A program made the translations under genes and the position numbers. 64,000 nucleotides of DNA from BJ22 sp021298375 (GTDB taxonomy: Bacteria > Planctomycetota > Planctomycetia > Pirellulales > Pirellulaceae): assembly GCA_046343015.1 (NCBI GenBank), contig JBKDOL010000108.1, positions 22,655 to 86,654 on the forward strand, read 5' to 3'. Position 1 is the stretch's first letter. Each line of letters starts with the position of its first letter. Shown here in pieces: positions 54,412 to 61,802 of this stretch. Under the pieces are notes generated by a model. The model saw only the letters and a program-made list of their open reading frames with translations. It made no database searches and was not told the origin of the DNA.

Positions 54412-55884
54412 CTACCTCCCCCCGACAAATCCGGTTAAAAAACGGTCGGCCAGGGCTTTATGGCGGTCAAGCTTCTCCCCCATCCGCTCACACTGCTTGG
54501 CCATCACGCTCATCCGGGGATTGCTCGCGAAAAAGCCCCGATGGCGGTCGATAAATCGCCAGTACAAGGCATCCCAGATTTCGCACCAGGGCCCCCGTTT
54601 GAAATTGCTCATCTTCAGGACATACGCTGACCCGCTGATATAAGGCTTGGTCGTCATCAAGCCACCGTCAGCATGCTGGCTCATTCCGTAAACATTCGGC
54701 ACCATCACCCAGTCATAAGCGTCGACAAACAGCTCCATGAACCAGCGATAAACTTCGTCCGGCTCGATTTCGCAGAGCATCATGAAATTGCCCAGAATCA
54801 TCAATCGCTCGATGTGATGGCAATATCCGTGCTTGAGCACACTGCGAATCACTGTATCGATCGGCTCAATCCCGGTTGTCCCGTCATAAAACGATGCTGG
54901 CAACTTTTTCCGGTGCGCCCACGAATTGCCGCTCCGCTGCTTGCGCCCGTAAACGTGGTAAACGCCGCGGATGTACTCGCGCCAACCAATCACTTGGCGA
55001 ATGAATCCCTCCAGCGAATTCAGCAGCACGTCGTCCGCCCGCTCCAGCGCCGCCGCGACCACCTCCTGTGGCGAGATCAAGCCAATGTTCAAGGCGGGGG
55101 TCAAAACCGAGTGAAACAGAAACGGTTCTCCGTGTTCAATCGCATCCTCGTAATCGCCAAACTGCGCAAAGCGATGCTCAAGAAAGTCCTCCAGGCCTTT
55201 GCGGGCTTGAGCAGGCGTGACTGGATACGTGAATCCGTCACACGTTCCCAGAGCGTTTGGGAATTCTTTTGCGACGTACTCGCGAGCCTCCAGGACTTCC
55301 CGCCCCGCCTTGGGTTGCCAGACCTTCGGAACCTTGGTCCCCTTGGGGAGCTTTTTGCGATTCTCTGGATCGAAACTCCACTTGCCACCGATCGGCTTCT
55401 GATTTTTGTCCAGCAGGATTCCCAGCCGTTTTCGCTGCTCAACATAAAAATCGGTAAAGAAAAGCTTTCTTTTTCGCCCCGAGAGGTGCTCGGCGAACTG
55501 CTCAGGTGTACAGAAAAAATGAGGGTCGCGGAGGACTTCAAAACCAAGCTTGGCCCGCTCCAGGCCCGACTCCAATCGCGTCTGCAACCAGTCGTCCGAC
55601 GGCTCCACAAACCGAACCCGTTTGACGCCTTCCTGCTTGAGCAGTTCCGCTATCGCCCCCGTGTCACTCAACTCCTCCACGGCAACGTAGCGGACCTTGT
55701 TGCCGGATTTTCTCAAGCTCTCTGCGTACGCCTGCATTGAAGCCCGATGCAGGACCAGTTTCTGCGCATGAAAGGCAAACTGCCTGAACATCAGTGGTTC
55801 TTCGATCAACACGCAAAGCTCGACTCCCGCCAGGGCCGGGTGCTTGGAAAACAACTGATGAGGGTAAACCAGGCCCGCAAGCAT
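54412..55884 (-). CDS. Photolyase/cryptochrome-like protein, FeS-BCP family but without cluster Cys
   Basis: A 490-aa flavoprotein related to the prokaryotic (6-4) photolyase / iron-sulfur bacterial cryptochrome (CryPro) group. Family blocks: VYPHQLF at the N-terminus, FIRQVIGWREYIRGVYH, HHIERLMILGNF, and ANVYGMSQ-like WVMVPNVYGMSQHADGGLMTTKPYISGSAYVLKMSNF near the FAD site. In the reference enzymes four Cys bind a [4Fe-4S] cluster near the end; here the region reads KMSNFKRGPWCEIWDALYWRF with one Cys only, and the upstream Cys position is not kept. DNA repair of (6-4) photoproducts or a light-sensing role is possible. It is convergent with pgsA. Confidence 0.85.
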   Translation of the reverse strand: MLAGLVYPHQLFSKHPALAGVELCVLIEEPLMFRQFAFHAQKLVLHRASMQAYAESLRKSGNKVRYVAVEELSDTGAIAELLKQEGVKRVRFVEPSDDWLQTRLESGLERAKLGFEVLRDPHFFCTPEQFAEHLSGRKRKLFFTDFYVEQRKRLGILLDKNQKPIGGKWSFDPENRKKLPKGTKVPKVWQPKAGREVLEAREYVAKEFPNALGTCDGFTYPVTPAQARKGLEDFLEHRFAQFGDYEDAIEHGEPFLFHSVLTPALNIGLISPQEVVAAALERADDVLLNSLEGFIRQVIGWREYIRGVYHVYGRKQRSGNSWAHRKKLPASFYDGTTGIEPIDTVIRSVLKHGYCHHIERLMILGNFMMLCEIEPDEVYRWFMELFVDAYDWVMVPNVYGMSQHADGGLMTTKPYISGSAYVLKMSNFKRGPWCEIWDALYWRFIDRHRGFFASNPRMSVMAKQCERMGEKLDRHKALADRFLTGFVGGR

Positions 55885-55930
55885 CTCGAGCTTTCTTTAA
55901 ATGACCACTGACAACCCGACTCTGCCCGGT

Positions 55931-57304
55931 CTACCGTGAAATCGCACCGAAACCTAACCGGCGGAGAATGCCGCTCCAAAAATAGACCGTTCCCACTCCG
56001 CAGGTGACATGCAGCAACGGCCGCAGGGGAATCGAACATCGACCATACTGGGTCCAAGTCAATGCAGCAGTCGCCAGACTGAGCAGCGCGAGCAATCCAA
56101 CCCAGAATCCAAGCGACCGCCGCAGGCTCCAGCACCCCAATCCTGCCCCAAACAAGATCAATCCATTGACGACCTGCAACGCGATGGGCTGGCCGTAAAA
56201 GCCAAGGTGGCTGACGATTCTCATCCCGAACAGTTGCGGCAGCTTGGTCCAGTTGGAGGTCGCCCATTCCCGAGCCGCCGCCAAGCTTTGTATGCCAATC
56301 AGGTATTCCTGCTGTCCCAGCGACATCCCCCTCACATCCACTTCCGCCAGCGCCTGCTCCTTCAATCGCCGCACAGCGCTCACATCCAAGTTCCCGAAAT
56401 TGGCCAAAGCACCGTCACAATAACCGCCAACGATGCCCATCGAGCCTCCCGTGCCCAACGGGGCAAAACCAGCTGTGACCAGACAATTCCGCGCCCAAGA
56501 GGGAGCGGCGACCAGCAAGGCTCCCAGCAAAAAGGCGAGCATCAGCTTCGCAATCCCAGTGCTGTTCCTGTCGCGGGCCCAATGCCCTGAGAGCATTCTC
56601 CACGCGACCGAACCCACCATCCCACCCGCAATGATCACCAGCCACACTCCCCAACTTGCTCCCAGCAAGCTCGCCAGCCCAAACAGGATCCCGGCAGCCA
56701 ATGAACCGGCGCGAGCCGGCGTGGTATTCGGCCGGACGGCACTCCCCAGCAACCAGGCTCCACCGCAGAGCGCCGTGGCCGCCGCTGCCGTCGGCCCCTC
56801 CGGCATGAACTCCCCGGAAGTCTGCCAAATAAACCGATCGAGCACCAAGGTCGCCAATCCGAGTGCTGCAGCCAACCTGCCGACGCGACGGGAAACCTCG
56901 AACAAGAGCCAGCCACAGGCGGCGGCCATCAACACCATGACCGCCAGCCTGACAAGCAAAAAATCTCGATCCGAGAGCAAGTAGACTCCGGCGACCAAGC
57001 AAGGCAGGCCGGGAGACCAAGCCGCAGAGTCTCCCCGCTGCTTGAAATTCAAAACCCAGTCATATTGACCCTCGAGATTCACCCGGCGATAAGCCTGCTG
57101 CCAATCGCGATCGCTGAAATCAACTCGCAACCCCCGACCCTGCGACAGCTGCCAGCCGATATTCTCATAAAAAACATCATCTCCCTGGCGTCCAGGTGGC
57201 GCGATGAATTGTTCACCAGCGAACAGTGACCAAAACACTCCGGCAGTCAGACAGAGCCCAAATGCCAGCCAGCCAAACCAAGCATCGCCTCGACTTGTCC
57301 CCAC
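55931..57304 (-). CDS. Putative GT-C-type membrane protein (glycosyltransferase-like)
   Basis: A 457-aa protein with about ten membrane segments. Near the N-terminus, GDDVFYENIGWQLSQGRGLRVDF resembles the DD/DE-x-x-Y segment of GT-C transferases (ArnT, PMT family), where two acids sit in the first periplasmic loop. Such enzymes move a sugar from polyprenyl phosphate to a lipid or protein outside the cytoplasm. The C-terminus is basic. The start is GTG at 57304 with GGAG 8 nt upstream. The assignment to a specific GT family is not safe. It would fit the glycan genes elsewhere in the window. Confidence 0.6.
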   Translation of the reverse strand: MGTSRGDAWFGWLAFGLCLTAGVFWSLFAGEQFIAPPGRQGDDVFYENIGWQLSQGRGLRVDFSDRDWQQAYRRVNLEGQYDWVLNFKQRGDSAAWSPGLPCLVAGVYLLSDRDFLLVRLAVMVLMAAACGWLLFEVSRRVGRLAAALGLATLVLDRFIWQTSGEFMPEGPTAAAATALCGGAWLLGSAVRPNTTPARAGSLAAGILFGLASLLGASWGVWLVIIAGGMVGSVAWRMLSGHWARDRNSTGIAKLMLAFLLGALLVAAPSWARNCLVTAGFAPLGTGGSMGIVGGYCDGALANFGNLDVSAVRRLKEQALAEVDVRGMSLGQQEYLIGIQSLAAAREWATSNWTKLPQLFGMRIVSHLGFYGQPIALQVVNGLILFGAGLGCWSLRRSLGFWVGLLALLSLATAALTWTQYGRCSIPLRPLLHVTCGVGTVYFWSGILRRLGFGAISR

Positions 57305-57403
57305 AAACCATGCTCCGCAACGACCAGACTCACGAAACCTGCCACACCCCTCCGATCAGGCTAAACCATAGCGAGCAAGGCGTACAGCTTCCATGGACCA
57401 ATC

Positions 57404-57436
57404 AAAAAAGCCGGGACCAAAACGGCCCCGGCTTTT
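57404..57436 (-). terminator. Rho-independent terminator (minus strand)
   Basis: AAAAGCCGGG (57406-57415) pairs perfectly with CCCGGCTTTT (57427-57436), 11-nt loop. On the minus strand it is followed by a T-run (TTTTTTGATT), so it ends the transcript of the gene at 57467-58696. Confidence 0.87.
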
Positions 57437-57466
57437 GGAGATTTCACGAGTTCAAATCGAAAAGGG

Positions 57467-58696
57467 TCACTTGGTGGCTCGATACCCACCGCCAATGCTC
57501 AACTTCTCTACCTTACCCTCTTTGGTCAGCGGCGTGCTTAACTCAAACCCTTTTTCTTTGGCTGAATAATCCACCTTGATGCCCAGCTCCTTGGCTGCGG
57601 CACTGATGCCCGACTCCCCGCCACCAGTCCCCTTCAGGGCCACTTGGAACAGCTTTCCCCGAGCAATCCATGCCTCCTCCGTCTCCGAAATAGCCGAAAT
57701 CGACGGCAGCAAAAGCAGCGACAACTGACGCCCTAGCCCTTTCTCTTCTTCAATTGCTTTGCGTACTTCCACTTTCGCTTTTTGCAATTCCTGGTCAAAC
57801 TTCGCCAGCTCACTTCTGCGCTGAGCAAAATCCAACTCCCCAATTCGAATCATCTCATCGCAGTCGGCGAGATACTCCTCGATTGCCTTTCTCGCCATTT
57901 CAACGTTTACTTTGCTCAAGGCTTCAATCCTCGCATTCGCCTCTGGACCGGGCGGCATCACTGCCAGCGCCCAAAGCGACTTGAGAAATTCACCTGCTGA
58001 CTCTTCCGCTCCCTTCCCCGCAGTAGCCTTCTCGAATTCCGCTTTCAACCAACCACCGAAGACCTTTTTCTCCATCCGGAGTGAATCAACAAGAGCTGTT
58101 CCCGCTCTGGACTGCTGACAAACATCGAGCAGTTGCTTTCGTTCTGTTTCGCTCAACTGCGGTAAATAGGCGGCCGCGAGGTTCATTGACTCCCGATCGA
58201 TCGCGATTTGCACCAGCATCGAGATCAGAAGCTGATCTTTTCCGATGGCTCGCGACAAGCCAAGCGACGCCCGAATGTCGTCGATAGCACCGGCGGAATC
58301 ACCTTGCGAAAAACGATAACGGGCTCGCAAATCAGATTGCCGGGCAAGCTCTCTCGCTTTCTGCACATGCGGCAAGACCAGCATCGGCCCTTGGGCGATA
58401 TCCAATTGCCAGTCGCATTTCTCAAGCCGTGTCGCAGGCTCGAGAGCCTTTAATGCCGCGCCAGAACGCTCCGTCAATTCCTTGACGCCCGCTGGAAGCG
58501 ACACGGAAAAATCCTCGGGCAAAGACTCGCGCACTTTCTTCTCGTCCTCGGTCCACTCCGGCATCAAACCAAACGCCTGCCAGTAATTGACCGCGGCATT
58601 CCAGTTTCGAGGACTACTCTCTTGAGCCGCCAGCTGCGTTCCCATCAGGCACAGACTCAAGACTCCCCATACTCCAAACAAACTGCTTTTCGCCAT
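57467..58696 (-). CDS. Exported hypothetical protein of the ECF sigma unit
   Basis: A 409-aa protein with a signal peptide (MAKSSLFGVWGVLSLCLMGTQLAAQ) and a helical body. I do not recognise its family. A coiled-coil-like stretch (RRSELAKFDQELQKAKVEVRKAIEEE) lies near residues 295-325. Start choice: the frame opens at 58720, where its ATG overlaps the anti-sigma stop (ATGA), but a perfect GGAGG stands 4 nt before the ATG at 58696, which begins the signal peptide. I take 58696, with 58720 as a coupled alternative. It is the third gene of the sigma/anti-sigma operon, so it is probably regulated by them, perhaps as a target or partner. Confidence 0.65.
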   Translation of the reverse strand: MAKSSLFGVWGVLSLCLMGTQLAAQESSPRNWNAAVNYWQAFGLMPEWTEDEKKVRESLPEDFSVSLPAGVKELTERSGAALKALEPATRLEKCDWQLDIAQGPMLVLPHVQKARELARQSDLRARYRFSQGDSAGAIDDIRASLGLSRAIGKDQLLISMLVQIAIDRESMNLAAAYLPQLSETERKQLLDVCQQSRAGTALVDSLRMEKKVFGGWLKAEFEKATAGKGAEESAGEFLKSLWALAVMPPGPEANARIEALSKVNVEMARKAIEEYLADCDEMIRIGELDFAQRRSELAKFDQELQKAKVEVRKAIEEEKGLGRQLSLLLLPSISAISETEEAWIARGKLFQVALKGTGGGESGISAAAKELGIKVDYSAKEKGFELSTPLTKEGKVEKLSIGGGYRATK

Positions 58697-58716
58697 CACG
58701 CCTCCAGAAAACAGGT

Positions 58717-59376
58717 TCATTGCGTTAGTTCCTTCAATAAATGATTCAAATCGAGCGGCTGTGAGGACGCCCCCGTGCGACCGCGTGCCAGCGTTCGCTG
58801 GAACGCCTCATCCGACTCCAGAAGTGCCCGCTGCATCTCCCACCATGTTGGAAACTCGCTCTCCGGGCGATGAACGGCCTCCAAAACTCGCGGCTCTTTA
58901 AATGGGCGAGCCTCGACGGTTGACGTTGGCTCACCGGGTTGCACAGGGATCGATTTCCACCAATCCCCGAACCAGCCACTCAGCCCGACCCCAGCCAACC
59001 CCGCGGCCAACACGCCCAGGACAGGCCAGGTCCAACCCCGATGGTCACGCCGTCCATGTCGTGGATTATCCCGTTCGCCGCTCCGCAGGTTAGCGGCAAC
59101 CGACGCCGGGTCATGCGAGAACGCAGGTTTATCCACCTCGAGTTCGGCGGCGACGCGTTTCAATACCGCCTCCCCGGCCGACTCCAGCCACACCGGTTCA
59201 CCGCCAGCCAGTGAATCGGCGACTCGCTGCAGCTCGCGTAAACGCCGGCGACAGTCCTCGCAACTTCGCAGGTGCTCATCAAGCGTGGCCAACTCGCGAT
59301 CAGTCAGTTCGCCTGAAGCGAACAGCCCAAGCGACTCGGCCGACCTTTCGCAAGTTGTCTCGTGGTGGTTGCTCAT
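58717..59376 (-). CDS. Zinc-binding membrane anti-sigma factor
   Basis: A 219-aa protein. The N-terminal zinc-finger domain (zf-HC2 type) shows HLRSCEDCRRRLRELQRVADSL, giving the H-x3-C-x2-C metal motif, with an upstream HHETTCE. It would bind and hold the ECF sigma factor. A single membrane segment (TWPVLGVLAAGLAGVGLSGWFG) at about residues 115-136 anchors it, leaving a ~80-residue domain outside the cytoplasm. It follows the sigma gene by 42 bp on the same strand, as expected for a partner pair. Confidence 0.88.
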   Translation of the reverse strand: MSNHHETTCERSAESLGLFASGELTDRELATLDEHLRSCEDCRRRLRELQRVADSLAGGEPVWLESAGEAVLKRVAAELEVDKPAFSHDPASVAANLRSGERDNPRHGRRDHRGWTWPVLGVLAAGLAGVGLSGWFGDWWKSIPVQPGEPTSTVEARPFKEPRVLEAVHRPESEFPTWWEMQRALLESDEAFQRTLARGRTGASSQPLDLNHLLKELTQ

Positions 59377-59418
59377 GCAGTTTTCCTGATCTTGATTCCC
59401 AAGTTGATCGCTTCAGGT

Positions 59419-59967
59419 TCAATCCAATTTCAGCTGGCGAAGTTTTTCCAGCCCATGATGCAGCCGCGACTTGACTGTACCGAGCGGACAATCAAGCGCT
59501 CGGGCAATCTCTTCAAGACTCGCTTGTCCAAAGAACCGCAGTTCCAGCACCTCGCGTTGCGATTCCGGCAAAGCGGCCAACGCGAGCCTCAGTTTGACCG
59601 ATTCCTCGGCTTGCTCCAGCTGCAAGTCCGGCCCGACTTTCCCATTTGCGAGTGCCGTCTCAACGACTTCTCCACCGACGACCGCGGGCGTCCTTTTCCG
59701 CAGCATCTTCAGCCACCGGTTCCGGAGGATTCCGAACAGCCAGGTTCCCAGTCGACACCGTCCATCGAATCGCCCCAGCGACCGCCAGGCTTCGAACAGT
59801 GTTTCCTGCGCGAGGTCCTCGGCCGCATCGCGATCAGCTCCGAACGCTGCAGCCGCTCGCAGCAGATTTGTAGCGTGAGCCCGCGCCAAGGCGCAAAACG
59901 CCTCCCGGTCGCCGGCTTGGGCCAACTCGATGAGGTGTTTCTCTTGTGCGGGAGCGAGGGGCTGCAT
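59419..59967 (-). CDS. ECF-type RNA polymerase sigma factor
   Basis: A 182-aa group 4 sigma factor. Region 2 is AHATNLLRAAAAFGADRDAAEDLAQETLFEAWRSLGRFDGRCRLGTWLFGILRN and region 4 has LPESQREVLELRFFGQASLEEIARALDCPLGTVKSRLHHGLEKLR, a complete helix-turn-helix. The start at 59967 (MQPLAPAQEK) is chosen as the family N-terminus; the frame extends to 60141 without similarity, and the ribosome binding site is weak. The next gene is its likely anti-sigma factor. Promoters it recognises are unknown, but autoregulation is usual. Confidence 0.92.
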   Translation of the reverse strand: MQPLAPAQEKHLIELAQAGDREAFCALARAHATNLLRAAAAFGADRDAAEDLAQETLFEAWRSLGRFDGRCRLGTWLFGILRNRWLKMLRKRTPAVVGGEVVETALANGKVGPDLQLEQAEESVKLRLALAALPESQREVLELRFFGQASLEEIARALDCPLGTVKSRLHHGLEKLRQLKLD

Positions 59968-60173
59968 TGCATTGATTCCCCGTTGCCTGAGCAAAAGTTC
60001 GCGCCGAGCCGGGAGTTTCTTCGAAATTTTCGCGGCTTTCCCGATTGGAGGGTAATACCGGGGCGGCTGGGCAACGTGATTCACCACCCGCCACTCAAGC
60101 ATCTGATTCCGGGCGAAATGCCGTGTCCATTGGCATCCCACGCGTTACACTATTCGCTGCTGGCTGGATTGGC

Positions 60174-60211
60174 GAGATCCCACGAGATCCCAGCAGTGAG
60201 ATCCCAGCGGA
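60174..60211. repeat. Irregular tandem repeat, ~14 bp unit
   Basis: GAGATCCCAC (60174) is followed by GAGATCCCAGCAGT (60184) and GAGATCCCAGCGGA (60198), then by a diverged GAGATAACAG. Confidence 0.75.
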
Positions 60212-60345
60212 GAGATAACAGAGGCAAGATACCAGCCTCTGGTGAGACAGCATTTCACACGCGGGTAGTTTCCCCACCGAATCGACAATTCAGCCGGCAA
60301 TTACTTGGGCATACTTGAGCAGTTAACCGGCAACTGAGAGACAGT

Positions 60346-60384
60346 CTTTCGTAACCGCCTTTCGTAACCGCCTTTCGTAACCGC
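60346..60384. repeat. Tandem array, 3 x 13 bp
   Basis: Three perfect units of CTTTCGTAACCGC (60346, 60359, 60372), ending 15 bp before the HdeD-like start codon. Confidence 0.93.
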
Positions 60385-60399
60385 ACTGGAGCCAATCAA

Positions 60400-60975
60400 A
60401 TGAGCGACCGCAAACTCCCCACGGGCAACGCGTTATTATTTACCGGCGTGGCTCTCCTGATACTCGGTGTGACGGCGTTGATTTCGCCCTCCTGGGCGGG
60501 ACAAACCGTTTTTTATCTGATTGGCGCCCTGCTGCTGATTACCGGCATCGGGCAGTTCCTGCTGGGCTGGAACGATGAGACCAAAAGCGGCCAAGTCGGC
60601 CGGATGACGTTGGGAATCATCACGGGGATGGCCGGATTGGCCGTGTTGATTCACCCCGTGTTTGGAGCGGGAGCACTGGCAGCGATCTTGGCGATTTTCT
60701 TTGTGTTCGATGGGATCTGGAAAGTCGTTACGTCCTTTTCTTATCGTCCGGCGACAGGTTGGCTGGCCTTTTTGGGCAGTGGCATCCTCTCGCTGGTGCT
60801 CGCCTGGATGCTCTGGAGGCAATGGCCATTTTCGGGCAATTGGGCGGTCGGAATCCTGGTTGGCATCAACCTCCTTTCAACCGGCATCTCACTCATCGCC
60901 GTCGCGCTGACTTGGAAAAGCGCCCTCGAAGCTGGCCGAGAACGCGTCGCCGAACTGAAAGACCGCCTAACTTAA
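60400..60975 (+). CDS. HdeD-family (DUF308) membrane protein
   Basis: A 191-aa protein with six membrane segments in three similar pairs, typical of HdeD/DUF308. Examples are LLFTGVALLILGVTALISPSW, TVFYLIGALLLITGIGQFLLG and LGIITGMAGLAVLIHPVFG. HdeD is linked to acid resistance in enterobacteria; its action is not known. The ATG has TGGAG 9 nt upstream, just after the 13-bp array. The C-terminus is a charged helix. It stands alone before tRNA-fMet. Confidence 0.85.
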   Translation: MSDRKLPTGNALLFTGVALLILGVTALISPSWAGQTVFYLIGALLLITGIGQFLLGWNDETKSGQVGRMTLGIITGMAGLAVLIHPVFGAGALAAILAIFFVFDGIWKVVTSFSYRPATGWLAFLGSGILSLVLAWMLWRQWPFSGNWAVGILVGINLLSTGISLIAVALTWKSALEAGRERVAELKDRLT

Positions 60976-61064
60976 CCACCGGTCCGCAAACCGAGTTCCA
61001 CATTCCCACTCCAATGTTTCTGACCGCTCAGCGAAAAAATTCCCCCGAAACCTCCCCCGCCCCC

Positions 61065-61092
61065 TCGACAGCGAGCCGAGATTCCGTACCAT
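61065..61092 (+). promoter_or_regulatory. Possible promoter of tRNA-fMet
   Basis: TCGACA (61065-61070) is separated by 16 bp from TACCAT (61087-61092). The mature tRNA starts 6 nt after the -10 box. The match is moderate. Confidence 0.4.
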
Positions 61093-61097
61093 ACGTG

Positions 61098-61171
<74 letters not shown>

Positions 61172-61368
61172 CTGAATTAAGGGAAATCAAACTCAGTTTG
61201 ACCCCACGGTTATACCAGCAGGCCGACGCCTCAAAACGTCGGCCTGTTCGCGTTTCTACGCAGTATTTTCCAAGGTTTGCAGGCCTTGGCCCCGTCTCAA
61301 ACTCTCCCCCGTGCGATGTCTCTACCAACCCGCGCGCGAATCCTCTTGGGCGTTTTTTCCGCCATTGG
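61172..61368. repeat. Repeat family copy A (~200 bp)
   Basis: Begins at the 3' end of tRNA-fMet with CTGAATTAAGGG. It contains the palindrome TCAAACT-C-AGTTTGA (61187-61201) and the perfect hairpin CAGGCCGACG (61219-61228) / CGTCGGCCTG (61237-61246) with loop CCTCAAAA. Copies B and C lie at the other side of the orphan gene; A and B are nearly alike over 150 bp. On the minus strand an open frame reads TGRRFEASACWYNR. Confidence 0.9.
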
Positions 61369-61389
61369 TCACCGACTCTCCGAAGTCTC

Positions 61390-61475
61390 AAAGTCTCGTG
61401 ACCCTGGGGTTATGGAAAAGTCTCTCGCTCCATAACCCATGTCAAAAAATGCAAAGTTTCGACCCCTGGGTTATG
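61390..61475. repeat. Short direct and inverted repeats
   Basis: AAAGTCTCG...CCCTGGGGTTATG (61390-61414) recurs as AAAGTTTCGACCCCTGGGTTATG-type (61453-61475). GGGTTATGGA (61407-61416) and TCCATAACCC (61429-61438) form a perfect 10-bp inverted repeat with 12-nt loop. It lies between repeat copy A and the broken IS end. Confidence 0.7.
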
Positions 61476-61501
61476 CCCGGCGCGTGAAAGAGACACATAA
61501 C

Positions 61502-61603
61502 TCACACCCAAATCTCGCCAAACTCAAGCAAAAGCTCAACATCTTCCAATCCCCACGGTTTCTCAAGTCCAAGAATCTTCTGGTGAAGCTCGCGGTCTTG
61601 CAT
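61502..61603 (-). pseudogene. ISL3-type transposase remnant, N-terminal fragment
   Basis: On the minus strand, ATG at 61603 starts MQDRELHQKILGLEKPWGLE and reaches a TGA at 61504-61502 after 33 codons. The same opening (MQDRELYQKILGLEEPWGVD) begins the transposase at 63791. It is thus a truncated copy of an ISL3-family element in reverse orientation. The 56 bp before the ATG match the intact element base for base in length, so the IS end lies at about 61659. Nothing downstream continues the gene. Confidence 0.85.
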
Positions 61604-61659
61604 CGGCGTTCTTCTCAACCAAGAATTCTAATCAAACCCATGGAAAACCCGGATGGACC
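61604..61659 (-). mobile_element. ISL3 element left end, remnant
   Basis: On the minus strand this reads GGTCCATCCGGGTT at the outer tip and matches the other copy (GGTCGATCCGGGTT, 63735). Both have exactly 56 nt between the tip and the transposase ATG, with most bases conserved (for example TTAGAATTCT in both). Confidence 0.8.
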
Positions 61660-61802
61660 AAATAAAATCGCCGAACTAACCTGCAATTCATTGGTTGCTT
61701 TTGGATTTAGGGTGGGGTACATTCGGGCGGACTCCGGCCTTGCTTCTCCACTAAAACGCGGAGGAAGCAAAAAGACAATCATCTCGAACAAGGACCATAG
61801 AT

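Larger units (their letters stand above)
59968..60399. other. Divergent intergenic region with tandem repeats
   Basis: Spacer between the ECF sigma gene and the HdeD-like gene. It contains an irregular 14-bp repetition of GAGATCCCAGC (60174-60211) and a 3 x 13 bp array at 60346-60384. The sigma operon promoter should lie here; I could not assign its -35/-10 elements. Confidence 0.5.
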
